From Erpobdella octoculata (lineage: Eukaryota; Annelida; Clitellata; Hirudinida; Erpobdellidae), in the NCBI GenBank assembly GCA_963978895.1, contig OZ022247.1:2301369-2365368 (forward strand): a stretch of DNA of 64,000 bases, written 5' to 3'. The notes beneath the pieces were generated by a model. It was not told the DNA's origin. It saw only the letters and a list, made by a program, of their open reading frames with translations, and searched no databases. The position numbers and the translations under genes were made by a program. Below are positions 17,423 to 29,170 of this stretch, in pieces. Position 1 is the first letter of the stretch; each line of letters starts with the position of its first letter.

Positions 17423-20400
17423 CATATATTTTATAAAGGTTAAAAGGCAAAGGTCATAGCATTAAGACGCCACTTCGTGAAATACACCTCAGCAGCACCA
17501 GGAATGACACATGCATGTGGGTTCATGCAGTTTCACACTCCACCCACACGTGTGTGCTCAAACCCTATGACCCCCCCAGTCACAAAACCGATACTCATTC
17601 ATTGAAAAACTATACACATATTTGTAAGAGTAATCAAAATAAATACAATTAATTACGATCAAATTAATATTTTTTATATTAACTTTATTATCACTCGATT
17701 CATGGTTAGACGGATAAAATTATTGAAAATTACTAATTAAACACTTTTTTAATTTACGAGTTAAAAAAAAATATAAACTTTCCCGACGCTGAGAATGCAT
17801 GGAAAACAAACCAGAAACTCGTAGACACTCAGGCCGAGAACTTCAAAGGAGAGGCAGGTATGTCCGTTATAATCGAACCAGGTGAGCAGTCTTATGCATA
17901 AACTTCAAATATCACACAAAACAGCCAAGTTTAATACCCGTACATAATTTACTAATAACATTAATAATAATTACAATAACCTCTACTATCAAGATGACAG
18001 CTAATATACAATATAATATAATTTAGTAATATTATTAATAATCATAACTTCTACTACCAAAATGGCTGCTAATATACAGACTAATTATTAAAAACATAAT
18101 TCAAATAATAATAATAATAATAATAATTTACCCACCTTTCATTCTTCTGGTCCTTTTCAGCCAACTTTTCGAGTATTTCAATTTCCACTTCTGCCGCCTC
18201 CCGATATTTTTTTACATTTCGGATCACCTTCAGTGCCAGTTTTCCACCCCTGAGATGATTAAAAAACTCTCTTTTAAAATATTATAATTATTATAATTAA
18301 TTAGAAATAATTTTATTATCAAATTATTTATTTTAAAGAAATATTTAAGCAGCTACTTCTTGCGATCTTTGCATTCTAAAACTTTTCCGAACGTTCCCTC
18401 GCCCAGTGTAGAGAGGATTTCATCTGGCCAGGAAATGAAAAATTGAATCAACTAATGACCAAAGATATAAAATGAATTATAAGCATAAAAATAATAATAA
18501 TAAATGTAAACCAATACAAATATTAAATAACAAATGTAAACTAATACAAATATTAAATAATAAATGTAAACCAATAAAAATATTAAATAATAAATGTAAA
18601 CCAATACAAATATTAAATAATAAATGTAAACCAATACAAATATTAAATAATAAATGTAAACGAATACAAATATTAAATAGTAAATAAACAAATCGATGAA
18701 ATATAATAGCAATTAAAATATGGAGATAACTAGAAAGAGAAGGAAAAAGAGAAAAAGTACTCACATCTGTCCATCAAAACATCACCATTTTTGTAAATTA
18801 AATGTCCTTCTTTGTCCTGTTTATCTATCTTCTCAAATTTAAAAAAAATAGCTCATAAATAATTGCAGCTTATATATTAAAACTAAAAATTCTATCAAAC
18901 TCACCTCTCTGTCTTCTTCTTCTTCTCCCCTCGCATCTCCATCACCGGACTCGCTACGACTGGTCGTCCGCGGCGACGATCCGGACCTGGAATGACTCCC
19001 GGAAGATCTGTCGCCGCTGCTTCGAGAACTCAGTCGTGACCTGCTGCTTACGTCGTACCTGTCTCGACTGACGTTCCTGCGACTCGAGAAAGCGCCGCGA
19101 TCCGACGAATAGTGACTTCGATCCGACCGCGACCTCAGACTCGACCTCGACCTTCTGTACGACCTCCAGTCACGGTGGAGCGGCGACCTCGAGTAGGAGC
19201 CGCTGGTGGTGACCCGGCGACGGAAGCTTCTCGAACTCCGTCCGGAGTAGCTGCGTCGACGACTGCGGGAGCTGCTGCGGTAGTAGTAGCCGTAGCCGCG
19301 CCTGCTGCCAGACCTGCTGGAGTAGCGGCGCAAGATCTTCCTCCGGGAAGATCTGTAGTACCTTCTCGACGAACTGCTACGACGCGAACTCCAGCTCCGA
19401 GAGTAACGAGATCGACTGTAGCTGGAACTGGGGTGCCTCCTCGAAGAATATCTCGACACGCTCCTCCTATAAGCTCGTCCGACGGATCTGGCGATCGAGG
19501 AGCTGTGGCTCGAGATGGTCAGATGTCTTGCATTGCCACGTTTCGAACCGGTACTACGTTCGCTCATTTTGGCATTGTTCGAGCTCATTATGGTTCGCTT
19601 TTCTTCGACCTTATCCGAAGGAACGAAACGCTCACTCCCGGACAAAACTTCACGATCGTCGGCAAACAACTTTCCAGAACTACGGTCGTCCGGAGCGGCT
19701 TTGCCATTTTTCAACCTCGGATTCAGATCGTCACCGACATCACCTTTACCTGAAGGAGTCAAATCGTTATTCGGGAGATGTCCGCCGCCGTCGTTGTTGA
19801 AGCTCTTCTTCATAGAAGGACCGTTCGCTCGATCTCCGGATTCGTTCGAGAAGAGGTGATCGAGATGCGACCCTTTCTTGTCGGACTTCTTCGCAAAGTG
19901 CATGTTGAACTTCGAAGCTGCAGATTTTATGCTGGCCTCTGCGAGACGATTCACATTCATCAAATTCGAGACGCGAGCTTTCGGCATGAAGCTTATCTTC
20001 AGCGGAGTCTTCGGCGTCGTCGACGGTCCCTGTTGGTTGGAATTTTGACCGACGTCGTCGATTTTACCCTGAAAAACTTCGCCGATCGGTTTCATGAGAG
20101 CTCGATTTTCCTTGGAAATGGAAGCTTTGAACAAAGACTTGAGACCGGAATCGACCGGAACGAGATCATTCGAGAGAGAATCAGTCAAATCCATCCTCGA
20201 CTCGTCGTTCTCTTTCTTCTCGTCCGGTTCCAAGCGACCCGCCTGCCCGGGAATACTACCTGGCTCCTTCGGAACCGGAGCATCCTTTTTCATGTAGACC
20301 TTCCTTACGGCACGTGGCTCGTCCGGCAACTCCGCCGGAGAAGTCGAATCCGCAACGTCCGGAGCGAAGCCGCTGTTTGCTTCGAAAGATGCTGTCGTCT

Positions 20401-23400
20401 TGATCGTTCTGGAAATGGTAATCTCTTTGGTTTTCTTGGCTCCCTCGACAGACGATCCGGAAGACGAACTGCCAGTCTTGTGCCGCCTCAATCCACCCTT
20501 GACCATGTTGTGAGACCGCTTCTTGAAGGAGTAATCTTCTCCGGGAGTCAACTCCTGAGAGCGTCTGTGAGTCCTCTGCTTCTCCAGATCAAGTCTCCAA
20601 GGACTGGAGCGAGTAGAGCTGCTCGATCGCCTTCTAAGCGGAACGTTCTTCGGCTTGGCATCGTCGTTTTCGGACCAACTCGAGCCGTCATCTGATTCCG
20701 ATCGTTTCTGACACTTCCTCTGTACTTCATCGTTACTGAACACCTCCTCTACGCTGCTATCGAGACTCAGAAAGTTCTTAATCCTCTTAACGACCGGCTG
20801 CCTCCTTCGACCATCTCTCTGCGAAGATCGATCACCGCGTCTCTGCCGGTCGCGTTCCCGAAAGTCGGACTTCCCGTGTCTCTCGTACGACGAGTCAGAT
20901 TCGTACGAGTCCGATGAATACCTTTGCGAATACAAACCCATTTGATTCTTCGTATTCTTTCTTTTTTCTCTCCTGACATCTTTCCTGGACTTGGAACCGG
21001 ACGACGATGATCCCGACCGACCGTCCGACCAGCTTCTGGACGACCTCCGTGGAGAGGTCAAAGGCCAAGACTTCTTTTGGCATTTCGTAGATCTATAATC
21101 AAAGGATGACGAGGATGAACCACGAGCTTCGATACGTCTCGACAGCGATCCTACCAGCTTCCTCGAACGCCCGGCTTTCGGAGAACTTGGAACTTTTCCC
21201 CGCCTTTTGGGCGATTCAGAACTTCTCTTCTTCTTCACCTGTTCTTTTGTTAGAACTACTACTATCACCCCCTCCTGCGGGCTGGTTTCAAGTGCTTTCG
21301 AGGATTTAAAAGCGTCGGACGCAGAAATAATAGACGTCTTCATTTTTTCACCTGCATTACCGTTTTTAACGTCGCTCGTATCTTTAGGAGAGTAAGGAGA
21401 TTCTCGTGACGACCGGTTTTTGAACACATCGGAAGAAATCGGCACCGGGTCGAAAACGACGTCGTTGCCATAACAACTGCTGACGTTTACATCATTACTG
21501 GTGCAGCTGACATCTGCTTCGATAGCAACAGAATCACAACCTGCAATCAGTTTATTATTATTATACTCGGAAGTGATTTCAGCCGATGTGTCATCAACCG
21601 ATGGTTCTTCCACGTCGCGATTCGATTGAGATTCCGAGGATGACGGCCTACCGAACGTGGAGGAGAGCGAAACAACAACTTCTTCCGGATCGACGGGGAG
21701 AGTCTGCAATTTATCAGGGAGGGTCTGCATTTTATCGGGGAGAGTCTGCATTTTATCAGGGAGGGTCTGCATTTTATAGGGGAGAGTCTGCATTTTACCG
21801 GGGAGAGTCTGCATTTTATCGGCAACTTTCGGCGAGTCTCTGTCGCTTTTCGTGACGACGAAACTCGAAGACTCCGAAGAACTGCGAGATTTCAATTCCG
21901 AAGAGCGTTTAGACGTTTCCTCTTCCTCCTTCGAGGCGAGAAAAATCAAGTTTTCAGAATCGGAACTGTCGGACCCGATGTTCAATATTCTGCTTCGACC
22001 CGCCTTCGCGTCGGAAGATTTCCCGATGGAAACGTTTTTCTCGACTTTTTCAGACGTTTCGCTTAGTTTTTTGTCCGGCGTCATCGAACGATACGAAGAC
22101 AGAGACGACGACATCTTTTTCCGACCAAACGCCATCTCCTCGCAGTACCCAGACTGTTTGTCATTTCCGACAAGATCATCTGGAGAACCATCTTCTCTCC
22201 AGCCATCTGGCATTTCTTTATTTAATTTATCCTTTCCTTCATTCTGTTTACGATCTTTCTTTACCGGTTGTTTACTTTTGCCACTAAATTTTCGTTTCTT
22301 GGCAGGAATGATGAGATCTTCAGGATCTTCAGAATCAGAGCTGGAACTGTTTCGAGTCGATTTTCGTCGTTTCGACAGTTTCCTTTCGAAAAACTTCTTG
22401 AGATTCCTCTTTCTTGATCTTTTCTTATTTTCACCTGATCGGAAAAAGAAAACTAATCCAGTAAGGAGTTTACAAACAAATCAGGAAAACAAATTTAAGA
22501 ATATAAATCTAAAAAAAAACAACTAAATATAAACAAAAATGATATCTTAAAAAAGTGCTTTGTAGTATGAATACAAGCAGCATTTAAAAACCATGGCTTC
22601 TGACTCAACTGAGCAAGTCATAGAACAAGAATTTAATTGCAGCACGACGAGTCAATAAATGCTACGAAAGCAAAAAATACAGTTTACATCTATTCTACTA
22701 GCTAAGTTCGCCAGTCTGTAACTCTTCTATTCTAATGATTAGTCAAGCTCATCTGTGGGAAGCTCGATATAACTCTGATACCATTGCACCGATTTTAAAA
22801 AAATTTAGAAAAAATCATATTTTTTATGTTTATTTAGAAAATAAATTTATTTTTCAGATTTAAACATTGTGTGTTTTTACTTCTTTGGCAGATGCTAGTT
22901 TAGTAATAAACAAGTTTAGCACACTTAATTCAATTGCTGCCTCTCTCTTTTCAATTACTCAATCGATTTTAATCAATGTTTCATCAACAAACTGCAGATT
23001 TCAACAGTTTTAATATGTAACAGGTGAGCCATAAAAAAACTTTGTTTTTAAAAATCCTTTATAATAATTATAATAATTCGGCGGCTACTAATTGTTTGCA
23101 AATTATTTTCGATGATAATAAGTCTATAAAATAGAAGAACATTGAACACGGTCATCTAAATACCTGATATGTGAAGTATATGAGAATTGAAAATATTAGA
23201 AACTTTGGAATTGATATGGAAAAACAAATTTCTTATTATAAATTAAAAAATTAAATATTGCTTTTCTTAAATAAACTAAAAACCTCATTTCTCCACAGGA
23301 AATTTTGTAATATAAAAATGTTTTTTGAAGATTCAATTGATTTTTATTTTATAATTCATTCAAATTTTGTCCAATCGATCCAAAAAATCAATAGAATGTA

Positions 23401-24361
23401 AAGTCTGCAACGACAAATAAACCCACCATATTTCAACTCGATTGGATAATGGGCAGTTAGTTAAGTGGCTAAGGGTCCCATTGTATGGCTCAAGCAAACG
23501 AGCAAGCACGGTGAAGTTAATAAAAACTATTTAAAAACACAAAGGTTTTGGAAATGAAAATGGCAGAAACAGGAAATAAATAGTGTGAATGTGTGAAGCT
23601 GTACCTAGATCTGCTTGGTCTGAAGTGAGCCTCAACAATAAAAAAAATATTAGTATAAAAAACATTTTAAAACCAAATGATAGAAATTGGATAATCTTCT
23701 AGTATAACATCCTGAATTATTTTCGGTTTCTACTTACGTCCCACAATAAATAATTTGTATAAGCCTCTTTATCCCTATCTCAAAGAGAAGTTAGAAAAAG
23801 ATCTGAAACGTAACTGTTGTGTTTTCCAAAAGCATGGAAGCAATGTTGTTTCCTACAAACTTTGGATGCCATACTAGAAGATTAAAGAAATTTTTTTTTT
23901 AATTTTTTACAAATCAACAAATTTTTTTTCACAAACTTTCAGATTTTATGATAGCTTTACGCCGTCTTTTTGAGCTGGTCTTGGCTGCTGAAACCGCAGG
24001 TGGTGGCACATTGAAAGACTGTGACAGAGCCTTCGCAATCTTTTTCTTTGACTTTCCACTGATAATGGAGTTGTATTAAACACATTTAGATATTACAGAT
24101 AAAAAATAGACCAATATTATTATTATTAAAAACGAATAAAATAAAACTATGTAAAATTTTGAGTTGTTTGACGATGCGTGACGAACAAGTCACTTACTTT
24201 TTAAATATAAAATCAACATAATTGCAGAACATATATTTCAGTTGCTCTCTTTGTGTTGTCAACGAGGAAGCGGAGGATGCTGAAGAAGATGCATCTTCTT
24301 CGCTATCGTCGGACTTGGAAGAAGAAGATGAAGGAGAAGGGACTCTTCGTCTTTTAGGCAT
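13712..24361 (-). CDS. CLK: CLK/LAMMER-type dual-specificity kinase with very long SR-rich N-terminus
   Basis: Fourteen minus-strand exons join with matching phase: 24361-24198, 24058-23937, 22434-18905, 18831-18765, 18423-18357, 18249-18136, 17890-17812, 17322-17247, 16304-16210, 15690-15549, 15237-15161, 14992-14913, 14505-14418 and 13855-13712 (stop), about 1614 residues. CLK kinases phosphorylate SR splicing factors in the nucleus. Kinase hallmarks: glycine loop GEGTFGKV (about 1302), Lys in LALKVI (1324), HTDLKPEN (1415-1422), DFG (1458). The CLK signature EHLAMMER reads EHLAMMQI (1517-1524), and the APE motif reads AVE (1480-1482). The 3.5-kb exon encodes an acidic Ser-rich half, KMQTLPD repeats and dense RS/SR dipeptides. 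Vertebrate CLKs are about 500 residues; Drosophila Doa also has long isoforms. The two 5'-most exons are the least certain, though their phases fit. Confidence 0.88.
13880..14166. repeat. 21-bp intronic minisatellite
   Basis: About 13 tandem copies of a 21-bp unit containing atgaattataatagtaatt, alternating with a tagttatt variant, lie in the last intron of the kinase gene (13856-14417). Confidence 0.9.
16681..16735. repeat. (GA)n microsatellite in kinase intron
   Basis: A perfect GA run within the 16305-17246 intron. A (CA)n/(CATA)n tract lies at 17356-17410 in the next intron, and tRNA-SINE-like words may be present at 17440-17590. Confidence 0.85.
18484..18690. repeat. 30-bp intronic minisatellite
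   Basis: Six tandem units of 30 bp contain aatgtaaaccaatacaaata, within the 18424-18764 intron that separates the exon before the glycine loop from the loop exon. Confidence 0.9.
21700..21828 (-). repeat. Coding tandem repeat in the kinase SR exon
   Basis: Six 21-bp units encode seven-residue repeats of KMQTLPD type (variants [21 protein letters not shown]). The frame is kept throughout. Confidence 0.85.
22435..23936. other. Kinase intron
   Basis: AT-rich intron of 1.5 kb between the second and third predicted exons. No domain or transposon was recognised; an additional in-phase exon cannot be excluded. Confidence 0.5.
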
Positions 24362-24720
24362 GGACGTGACGTGACGTGGTGCTGCGGACGGAGTCACCAG
24401 ACAAACATCGAAAACGTAAAAAAAAAGCAGGGAATTTAATATTTTTATTATAAGGGCTATCTGTGCAAAGTCAAGTAAAGCTAGATCCACAAAACTGACG
24501 TTTCTGCCGCGAAAATAGTAAAAAACCACGGTTCCATGAAAACCGTAGATAAACATACGTATCCAAAGAACTTATTAAACAAGATGACTTTAATTTTATC
24601 TGTCATCTTACTAAATATTAATTTAGTTCTTAATAGAAAAAAAATATTAGCATAAGATAATGTGACTGTCTGCTATGCTAAATAAAGCAATATACGTAAC
24701 AAATGCTTAATTATTGAAAC
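24362..24720. other. Upstream flank of the kinase gene
   Basis: Contains the 5' UTR or promoter of the kinase if the ATG at 24361 is right. The frame stays open upstream, to 24556, but that sequence is AT-rich and not coding-like. No TATA box was identified with confidence. Confidence 0.3.
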
Positions 24721-25183
24721 ATTAGAATTAGGGATGTCACGGGTACCCGAACCCGAGTTCGGTACTACCCGGTCTTTTTCTGATACCCGAACCCGAACTC
24801 GAACCCGAAAGTGTGAAAATTTGGTACCCGAACCCGAAAATTTATAAGCCTAATACCCGAACTCGGAGTTGTGAACAAATAAATCTCTATAAAAGCTGTG
24901 TCTTAGAGATTAATAAATTACAAGTTTTGTTGACGTAACATATTATACTAATCGCGAGCGTAGAAGTTTTGTATTATCACCTTTGCGTAACAAATAACAC
25001 AAATACGTCATTTTATTAGTGATTGTGTAAACTAAACCACTAATCCGTTTGATTATAATCAGGCCGGACCGAGCCGCGAACGAACTAAAATAATTAAGCC
25101 TCCTTCGGTCGAAGAAATCGCGGATAGCCATGACTTTAAACTTTTTACTTCAGTTATATAACCTTATATTTATTCATTCATAT

Positions 25184-25380
25184 TTTTGTGTTGTTTAAAC
25201 GAAAACACAAATACGATAATTGTTATAGCATTACTTAGTTTAATATAAGAAAAGAGATTGTCACTGAACTAGTACACACGATAACCAACTGAGAACAAAA
25301 AGGGAAAAAACCCGGACAATCAACTTCCGCGTCGCATAGATAATAATACAAAGATCTTATGAATAGTTCAATACACAACA
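25184..25380 (-). repeat. 3' LTR of the gypsy element
   Basis: Base-for-base identical to the copy at 28216-28412 by eye. The canonical boundary would be TGTTG...CAACA (192 bp, 25189-25380). The extra ttttg shared by both copies, together with the catat duplication outside it, favours a 197-bp LTR. Confidence 0.9.
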
Positions 25381-25391
25381 TTCCTCCCCCC
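25381..25391 (-). promoter_or_regulatory. Polypurine tract
   Basis: On the minus strand gggggaggaa lies directly between the gag-pol stop codon and the 3' LTR, the expected position for plus-strand priming. Confidence 0.75.
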
Positions 25392-28069
25392 TAGTGTACA
25401 TAATCCTTTAAATAGGAAGGAGGCTTGATGATTCTCCTTGGTTGGACATCTGGTTCTTTTGGTAGGTTCGCCTCATGTGGAACATCTGCGACTGCTGCTG
25501 CTGGAATATCATCTGGTTCTTTTGGTAGGGCTACCTCAGGTTGAACATCTGATGAATTGTCCTGGTGCTGTACAGTGCGCTTCCGGATAAGATCAACATG
25601 TCGTTTCATCTGCTTACCATCTGGAGTTTTTGCTGAGTACGAGACTGGTCCTGTTGGCTCCTCTATGGTTGCAGGAATCCATTCAGACCTTGGACCATAA
25701 CTTCTGATGAAGACAGGATCATTGGGCTGAAATTGCCTTACCTTGTTAGTTATGATTTCTGCCATCTGCTTATCCTGTTGCAACTGTTTGTCTCTGCAGT
25801 GGTCGGGGTGCAAATGATCAAGACATGTTCTTAGTCTTCTGCTCATGAGTAATTCTGCTGGACTTGATCCTGTTGCCGTTGATGGAGTAATGTGCGAATT
25901 TAGCAAGAAAACTGACAATCGGTGATGCCAATTTCCTGTGATAATCTTTTTAAGACTGTTCTTTGTCGTCTGGACAGTCCTCTCAGCTTGGCCGTTGCTA
26001 GCAGCATGGTAAGGAGATACTAATATGGATTGTATCAAGTTTCTTTTGCAGAACTCCTGGAACTCATTGGACGTGAATTGTGGTCCGTTGTCGGACACAA
26101 TGGAGTCTGGCAGTCCATGCGTGGCAAACACTCTTCGGAGAACTGTTAGTGTGCTTTCAGCTGTTGTTGTTTTCATGTGCGCAACATCAATCCATTTGGA
26201 GTAAGCGTCTACAATAATAAGAAAATTCTGGCCTTGGAAAGGTCCGGCAAAATCGATGTGGATTCTAGACCACGGTCGTCTAGGAATTTCCCATGGGTGG
26301 GTGGGAGCGTGCGGTGGTGCATGTTGATGTCTCTGGCAGGTTTCACATGTAGAAACAAAGCTTTCAATATCTTTATCTATGCCAGGCCACCACACATAAG
26401 AACGTGCTAAACTTTTCATTCGTACGATGCCTGGGTGAGCGATGTGGAGTTCGTCCAGAACACGTTTACGTCCCTTTGCTGGTATTACCACCCTACTGCC
26501 CCAGAGTAAGCAGTGCTTGTGTATAGAAAGCTCATGCTGCTTTACTGAGTAAGGATGGAACTGTGCTTCTGGTTTCTGTGGCCATCCCCTTTCCACCCAA
26601 GTGAAGACTCTGGATAGCTCAGGATCACGTCGCGTGAGTTGTGCCACTTCTGAAGCTATCAAAGGTGGTGATGGGAAATCATCTAAAAAGTGGACATCTG
26701 TTGATTTAATTATTGGCACCACAGGTGTTGACCATCTTGGATTGTTGATCGGCTCCAAAACCTCTTCTTTTGTGAGGCGATCAATTTTGTCTTCTTTTTT
26801 AGCACGGATAGCTAATGGAACATTTCGGGCTTTGAAACGACGTGGAGTTGCGTTTGGATCCACTGGTAGAGAAACAGGTGGTCCCTTGTACGTGCCTAAA
26901 GTCTCTGAAAACACATCGCTGAATTCATTGATCAACTGGGAAATTGATGTTTCTTGGAGCTGATTTATTCCTGATATTTCAAATCCTAAGCTGGGAAACC
27001 AATCATATCCAAGCAGACTTGCACAATGCTCTTTTGTGATGATGAGTTGCAACTTGGCTCTTCGCTGCTTGTATATTACGTCTACATCACAGTAGCCCTT
27101 CAGCGGAATTACTCGTGCTTGAAAATCTGTTAATGGTAAGTTTGTTACTTTCCTGATGAGTGGAGCAGAGTTCTTCCATAGCTGTTTGAAGGTTTGGTGC
27201 GATATCACAGAGTATGATGATCCACTGTCAATTTCCATGGTGCAAGGCTGACCATCGAGATGAACTATGACCTTTAACTTCTGTTGTTTTGGTCGATTTA
27301 GATTATGAATGGAGAATTCAGAGTGTGAGTCTAGTTGATGTGTAGCAACTGGTTTACTTCGGCATACTTTTGCAATATGTCCTCTTTTGTGACACATGTG
27401 GCATTCTGCATTTTTAAACTTGCATTGTTCACGCTTGTGGCTACCCCCACAACCGATGCAAGAACTGCCCTTCTGTACTGTCGTTTCTTTCTGGTGATGT
27501 ACCTTGTAGGTGGTCGGAGGAGCTGAAAACTGGGTCTGTAGTTCACGTACCTGAGCTGTAGCAGCTTCTCCCGCAAGTGCCTTTTTCACCGTCTCGTCAA
27601 ATGTGAGCGTTGTCTCCGAGAGTAGTTGTCTTTGTATGCCTTCAATTGTGAGGCCACTCACCAGTTGATCTCGAAGTCGTTCGTTCAACGTGGTTCCAAA
27701 TTCACAATCTTCGGACAGACGCTTCAGCTCGGTCAGATAGCTTGTCACTGACTCATCTTTCTGTTGGACACGACGCTGAAACAAGTGTCTTTTAAAAATG
27801 ACTGACGTTTGTGGAACGAAATGCTGTCTCAGCATTTGGACGAGTTCTTCAAACGTTTTTGAAGTCAGCGGTTCTGGTGACACGAGTGATTTGACAATCT
27901 TGAAAGTAGCTGTTCCCATCGCAGCTAACAAAACGGCCCTTTTTCTTTGTTCATCGACAATATTATTGGCAATGCAATGATACTCCAACTGTTCAGCATA
28001 GATATCCCAATTCGTCGGATTTGAGACATCGAATGGTTGGAGATTGTTTGTAGCGGTCATCTTGATCAC
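25391..28069 (-). CDS. Gag-pol polyprotein lacking most of reverse transcriptase and RNase H
   Basis: A single frame of 892 codons without stops. In order it has a gag-like region (about 1-195), two zinc knuckles (CIGCGGSHKREQC and CHMCHKRGHIAKVC, about 203-236), an aspartic protease site (DSGSSYSVI, near 280), and the first residues of RT (NPRWSTPVVPIIKS, near 455). The frame then jumps to a region normally found after RNase H (VHFLDDFP). Next come the integrase zinc domain and the DDE core (IDFAGPF, SDNGPQF, NGQAERT), then a C-terminal domain. About 400-450 residues of catalytic pol are missing, yet the frame is preserved. The copy can hardly reverse-transcribe itself, so any mobility would need enzyme in trans. 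The start is the first Met, just after the primer-binding region. Confidence 0.9.
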   Translation of the reverse strand: MIKMTATNNLQPFDVSNPTNWDIYAEQLEYHCIANNIVDEQRKRAVLLAAMGTATFKIVKSLVSPEPLTSKTFEELVQMLRQHFVPQTSVIFKRHLFQRRVQQKDESVTSYLTELKRLSEDCEFGTTLNERLRDQLVSGLTIEGIQRQLLSETTLTFDETVKKALAGEAATAQVRELQTQFSAPPTTYKVHHQKETTVQKGSSCIGCGGSHKREQCKFKNAECHMCHKRGHIAKVCRSKPVATHQLDSHSEFSIHNLNRPKQQKLKVIVHLDGQPCTMEIDSGSSYSVISHQTFKQLWKNSAPLIRKVTNLPLTDFQARVIPLKGYCDVDVIYKQRRAKLQLIITKEHCASLLGYDWFPSLGFEISGINQLQETSISQLINEFSDVFSETLGTYKGPPVSLPVDPNATPRRFKARNVPLAIRAKKEDKIDRLTKEEVLEPINNPRWSTPVVPIIKSTDVHFLDDFPSPPLIASEVAQLTRRDPELSRVFTWVERGWPQKPEAQFHPYSVKQHELSIHKHCLLWGSRVVIPAKGRKRVLDELHIAHPGIVRMKSLARSYVWWPGIDKDIESFVSTCETCQRHQHAPPHAPTHPWEIPRRPWSRIHIDFAGPFQGQNFLIIVDAYSKWIDVAHMKTTTAESTLTVLRRVFATHGLPDSIVSDNGPQFTSNEFQEFCKRNLIQSILVSPYHAASNGQAERTVQTTKNSLKKIITGNWHHRLSVFLLNSHITPSTATGSSPAELLMSRRLRTCLDHLHPDHCRDKQLQQDKQMAEIITNKVRQFQPNDPVFIRSYGPRSEWIPATIEEPTGPVSYSAKTPDGKQMKRHVDLIRKRTVQHQDNSSDVQPEVALPKEPDDIPAAAVADVPHEANLPKEPDVQPRRIIKPPSYLKDYVH

Positions 28070-28197
28070 AATCGTTTGTTCTTGTGGATTAATACAAACT
28101 TGAGAAATTTTGAATTAATTTCTGATCAGTTCTCGCAGCTTGCACAATTATCGCCCTGGGTTGAAAGTTTCGATTTTCTGCAAAGTATCTTTTTCAA

Positions 28198-28215
28198 TCC
28201 GAACCTCGTCGCCAA
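28198..28215 (-). promoter_or_regulatory. Primer-binding site candidate
   Basis: On the minus strand ttggcgacgaggttcgg follows the 5' LTR at once. TGGCGACGAGG is a usual start of a tRNA primer site in this retrotransposon group; I did not assign the tRNA. Confidence 0.6.
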
Positions 28216-28412
28216 TTTTGTGTTGTTTAAACGAAAACACAAATACGATAATTGTTATAGCATTACTTAGTTTAATATAAGAAAAGAGATTGTCACTGAA
28301 CTAGTACACACGATAACCAACTGAGAACAAAAAGGGAAAAAACCCGGACAATCAACTTCCGCGTCGCATAGATAATAATACAAAGATCTTATGAATAGTT
28401 CAATACACAACA
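28216..28412 (-). repeat. 5' LTR of the gypsy element
   Basis: Identical to the LTR at 25184-25380. On the minus strand it runs from TGTTGTGTATTG to ACAACACAAAA. Confidence 0.9.
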
Positions 28413-28949
28413 CATATACTAAAAGTTTTTCTGATATAACAAAGACCCTTTGTTATAAAGATAATCTTGCATAATCCTAAACTTTAACTGGCAAACTCTA
28501 TAAATGATCTATGCGCCACAGTTATTTTATTGGCAAATGTGTAAGCTAGGACACTAATCCGCCTGATTGCCCGACCGGACCGAGCCGCGAAAAAAATTAA
28601 TAAATTACAATAATTTAAGAGGTAACGTATTATGCTAATCGCAAGCCCTGCAAGTTTTGTATTATCACCTTTGCGTAACAAATAACACAAATAGGTCATT
28701 TTATTGGTGAGTGTGTAAACTAGACCACTAATCCGCATTATTATCTGGCCGGACCGAGCCACGAACGAACTAAAATAATTAAGCCTCCTTCGGCCAAAGA
28801 AATCACATTATTTGGAAAGCTAAAAAAATTAACTTGTTAGAGTTTATTCAATACGTGTAATGTTTAATGGATGAATTGATCGCTCTCGTTTGTATATGTA
28901 TATACACTAGGTAAATTTAAAATAATTCCAGGAATTTGAAATCATAAAC

Positions 28950-29170
28950 CAGTACCCGAACCCGAACCCGAACCCGGTTTTTGGAAAACTACAAACCCGA
29001 ACCCGAACCCGAAAACCTGAGTTTCACAAACCCGAACCCGAACCCGAACCCGAAAACTCGAGTTTTACAAACCCGAACCCGAACCCGAAAACTCTAGTTT
29101 CACAAACCCGAACCCGAACTCGAACCCGAAAACTCTAGTTTCACAAACCCGAACCCGAACCCGAAAACTC
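28950..29170. repeat. (ACCCGA)n subterminal array of the hAT element
   Basis: Five clusters of acccgaacccgaacccgaa are separated by aaactcgagtttcacaa-like spacers; a smaller set lies at 24745-24870. The hexamer resembles telomere-like repeats but sits inside a defined transposon. Confidence 0.85.

Larger units (their letters stand above)
25184..28412 (-). mobile_element. Ty3/gypsy LTR retrotransposon, internally deleted, recent
   Basis: Two identical 197-bp LTRs enclose one long minus-strand frame. The insertion lies inside the hAT element and is bordered by the direct repeat catat (25179-25183 and 28413-28417). The total length is 3229 bp, short for the superfamily, because most of the pol reverse transcriptase and RNase H are absent. 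LTR identity implies a young insertion. The integrase wording (HPGIVRMKSLARSYVWWPGI) is of the invertebrate mag/K02A2.6 type. Confidence 0.92.

Noticed and set aside
18452..18764. Short repetitive frames on both strands
   Set aside because: Intronic 30-bp minisatellite inside the kinase gene.
19112..20695. Plus-strand open frames, e.g. 19112-19753 and 19778-20695
   Set aside because: They are antisense shadows of the GC-rich SR exon of the kinase. The minus frame has the domain content and splice phase.
28950..29170. Interstitial telomere from ACCCGA repeats
   Set aside because: The arrays lie inside an element with perfect inverted ends and 8-bp duplications and are not the usual TTAGGG sequence.
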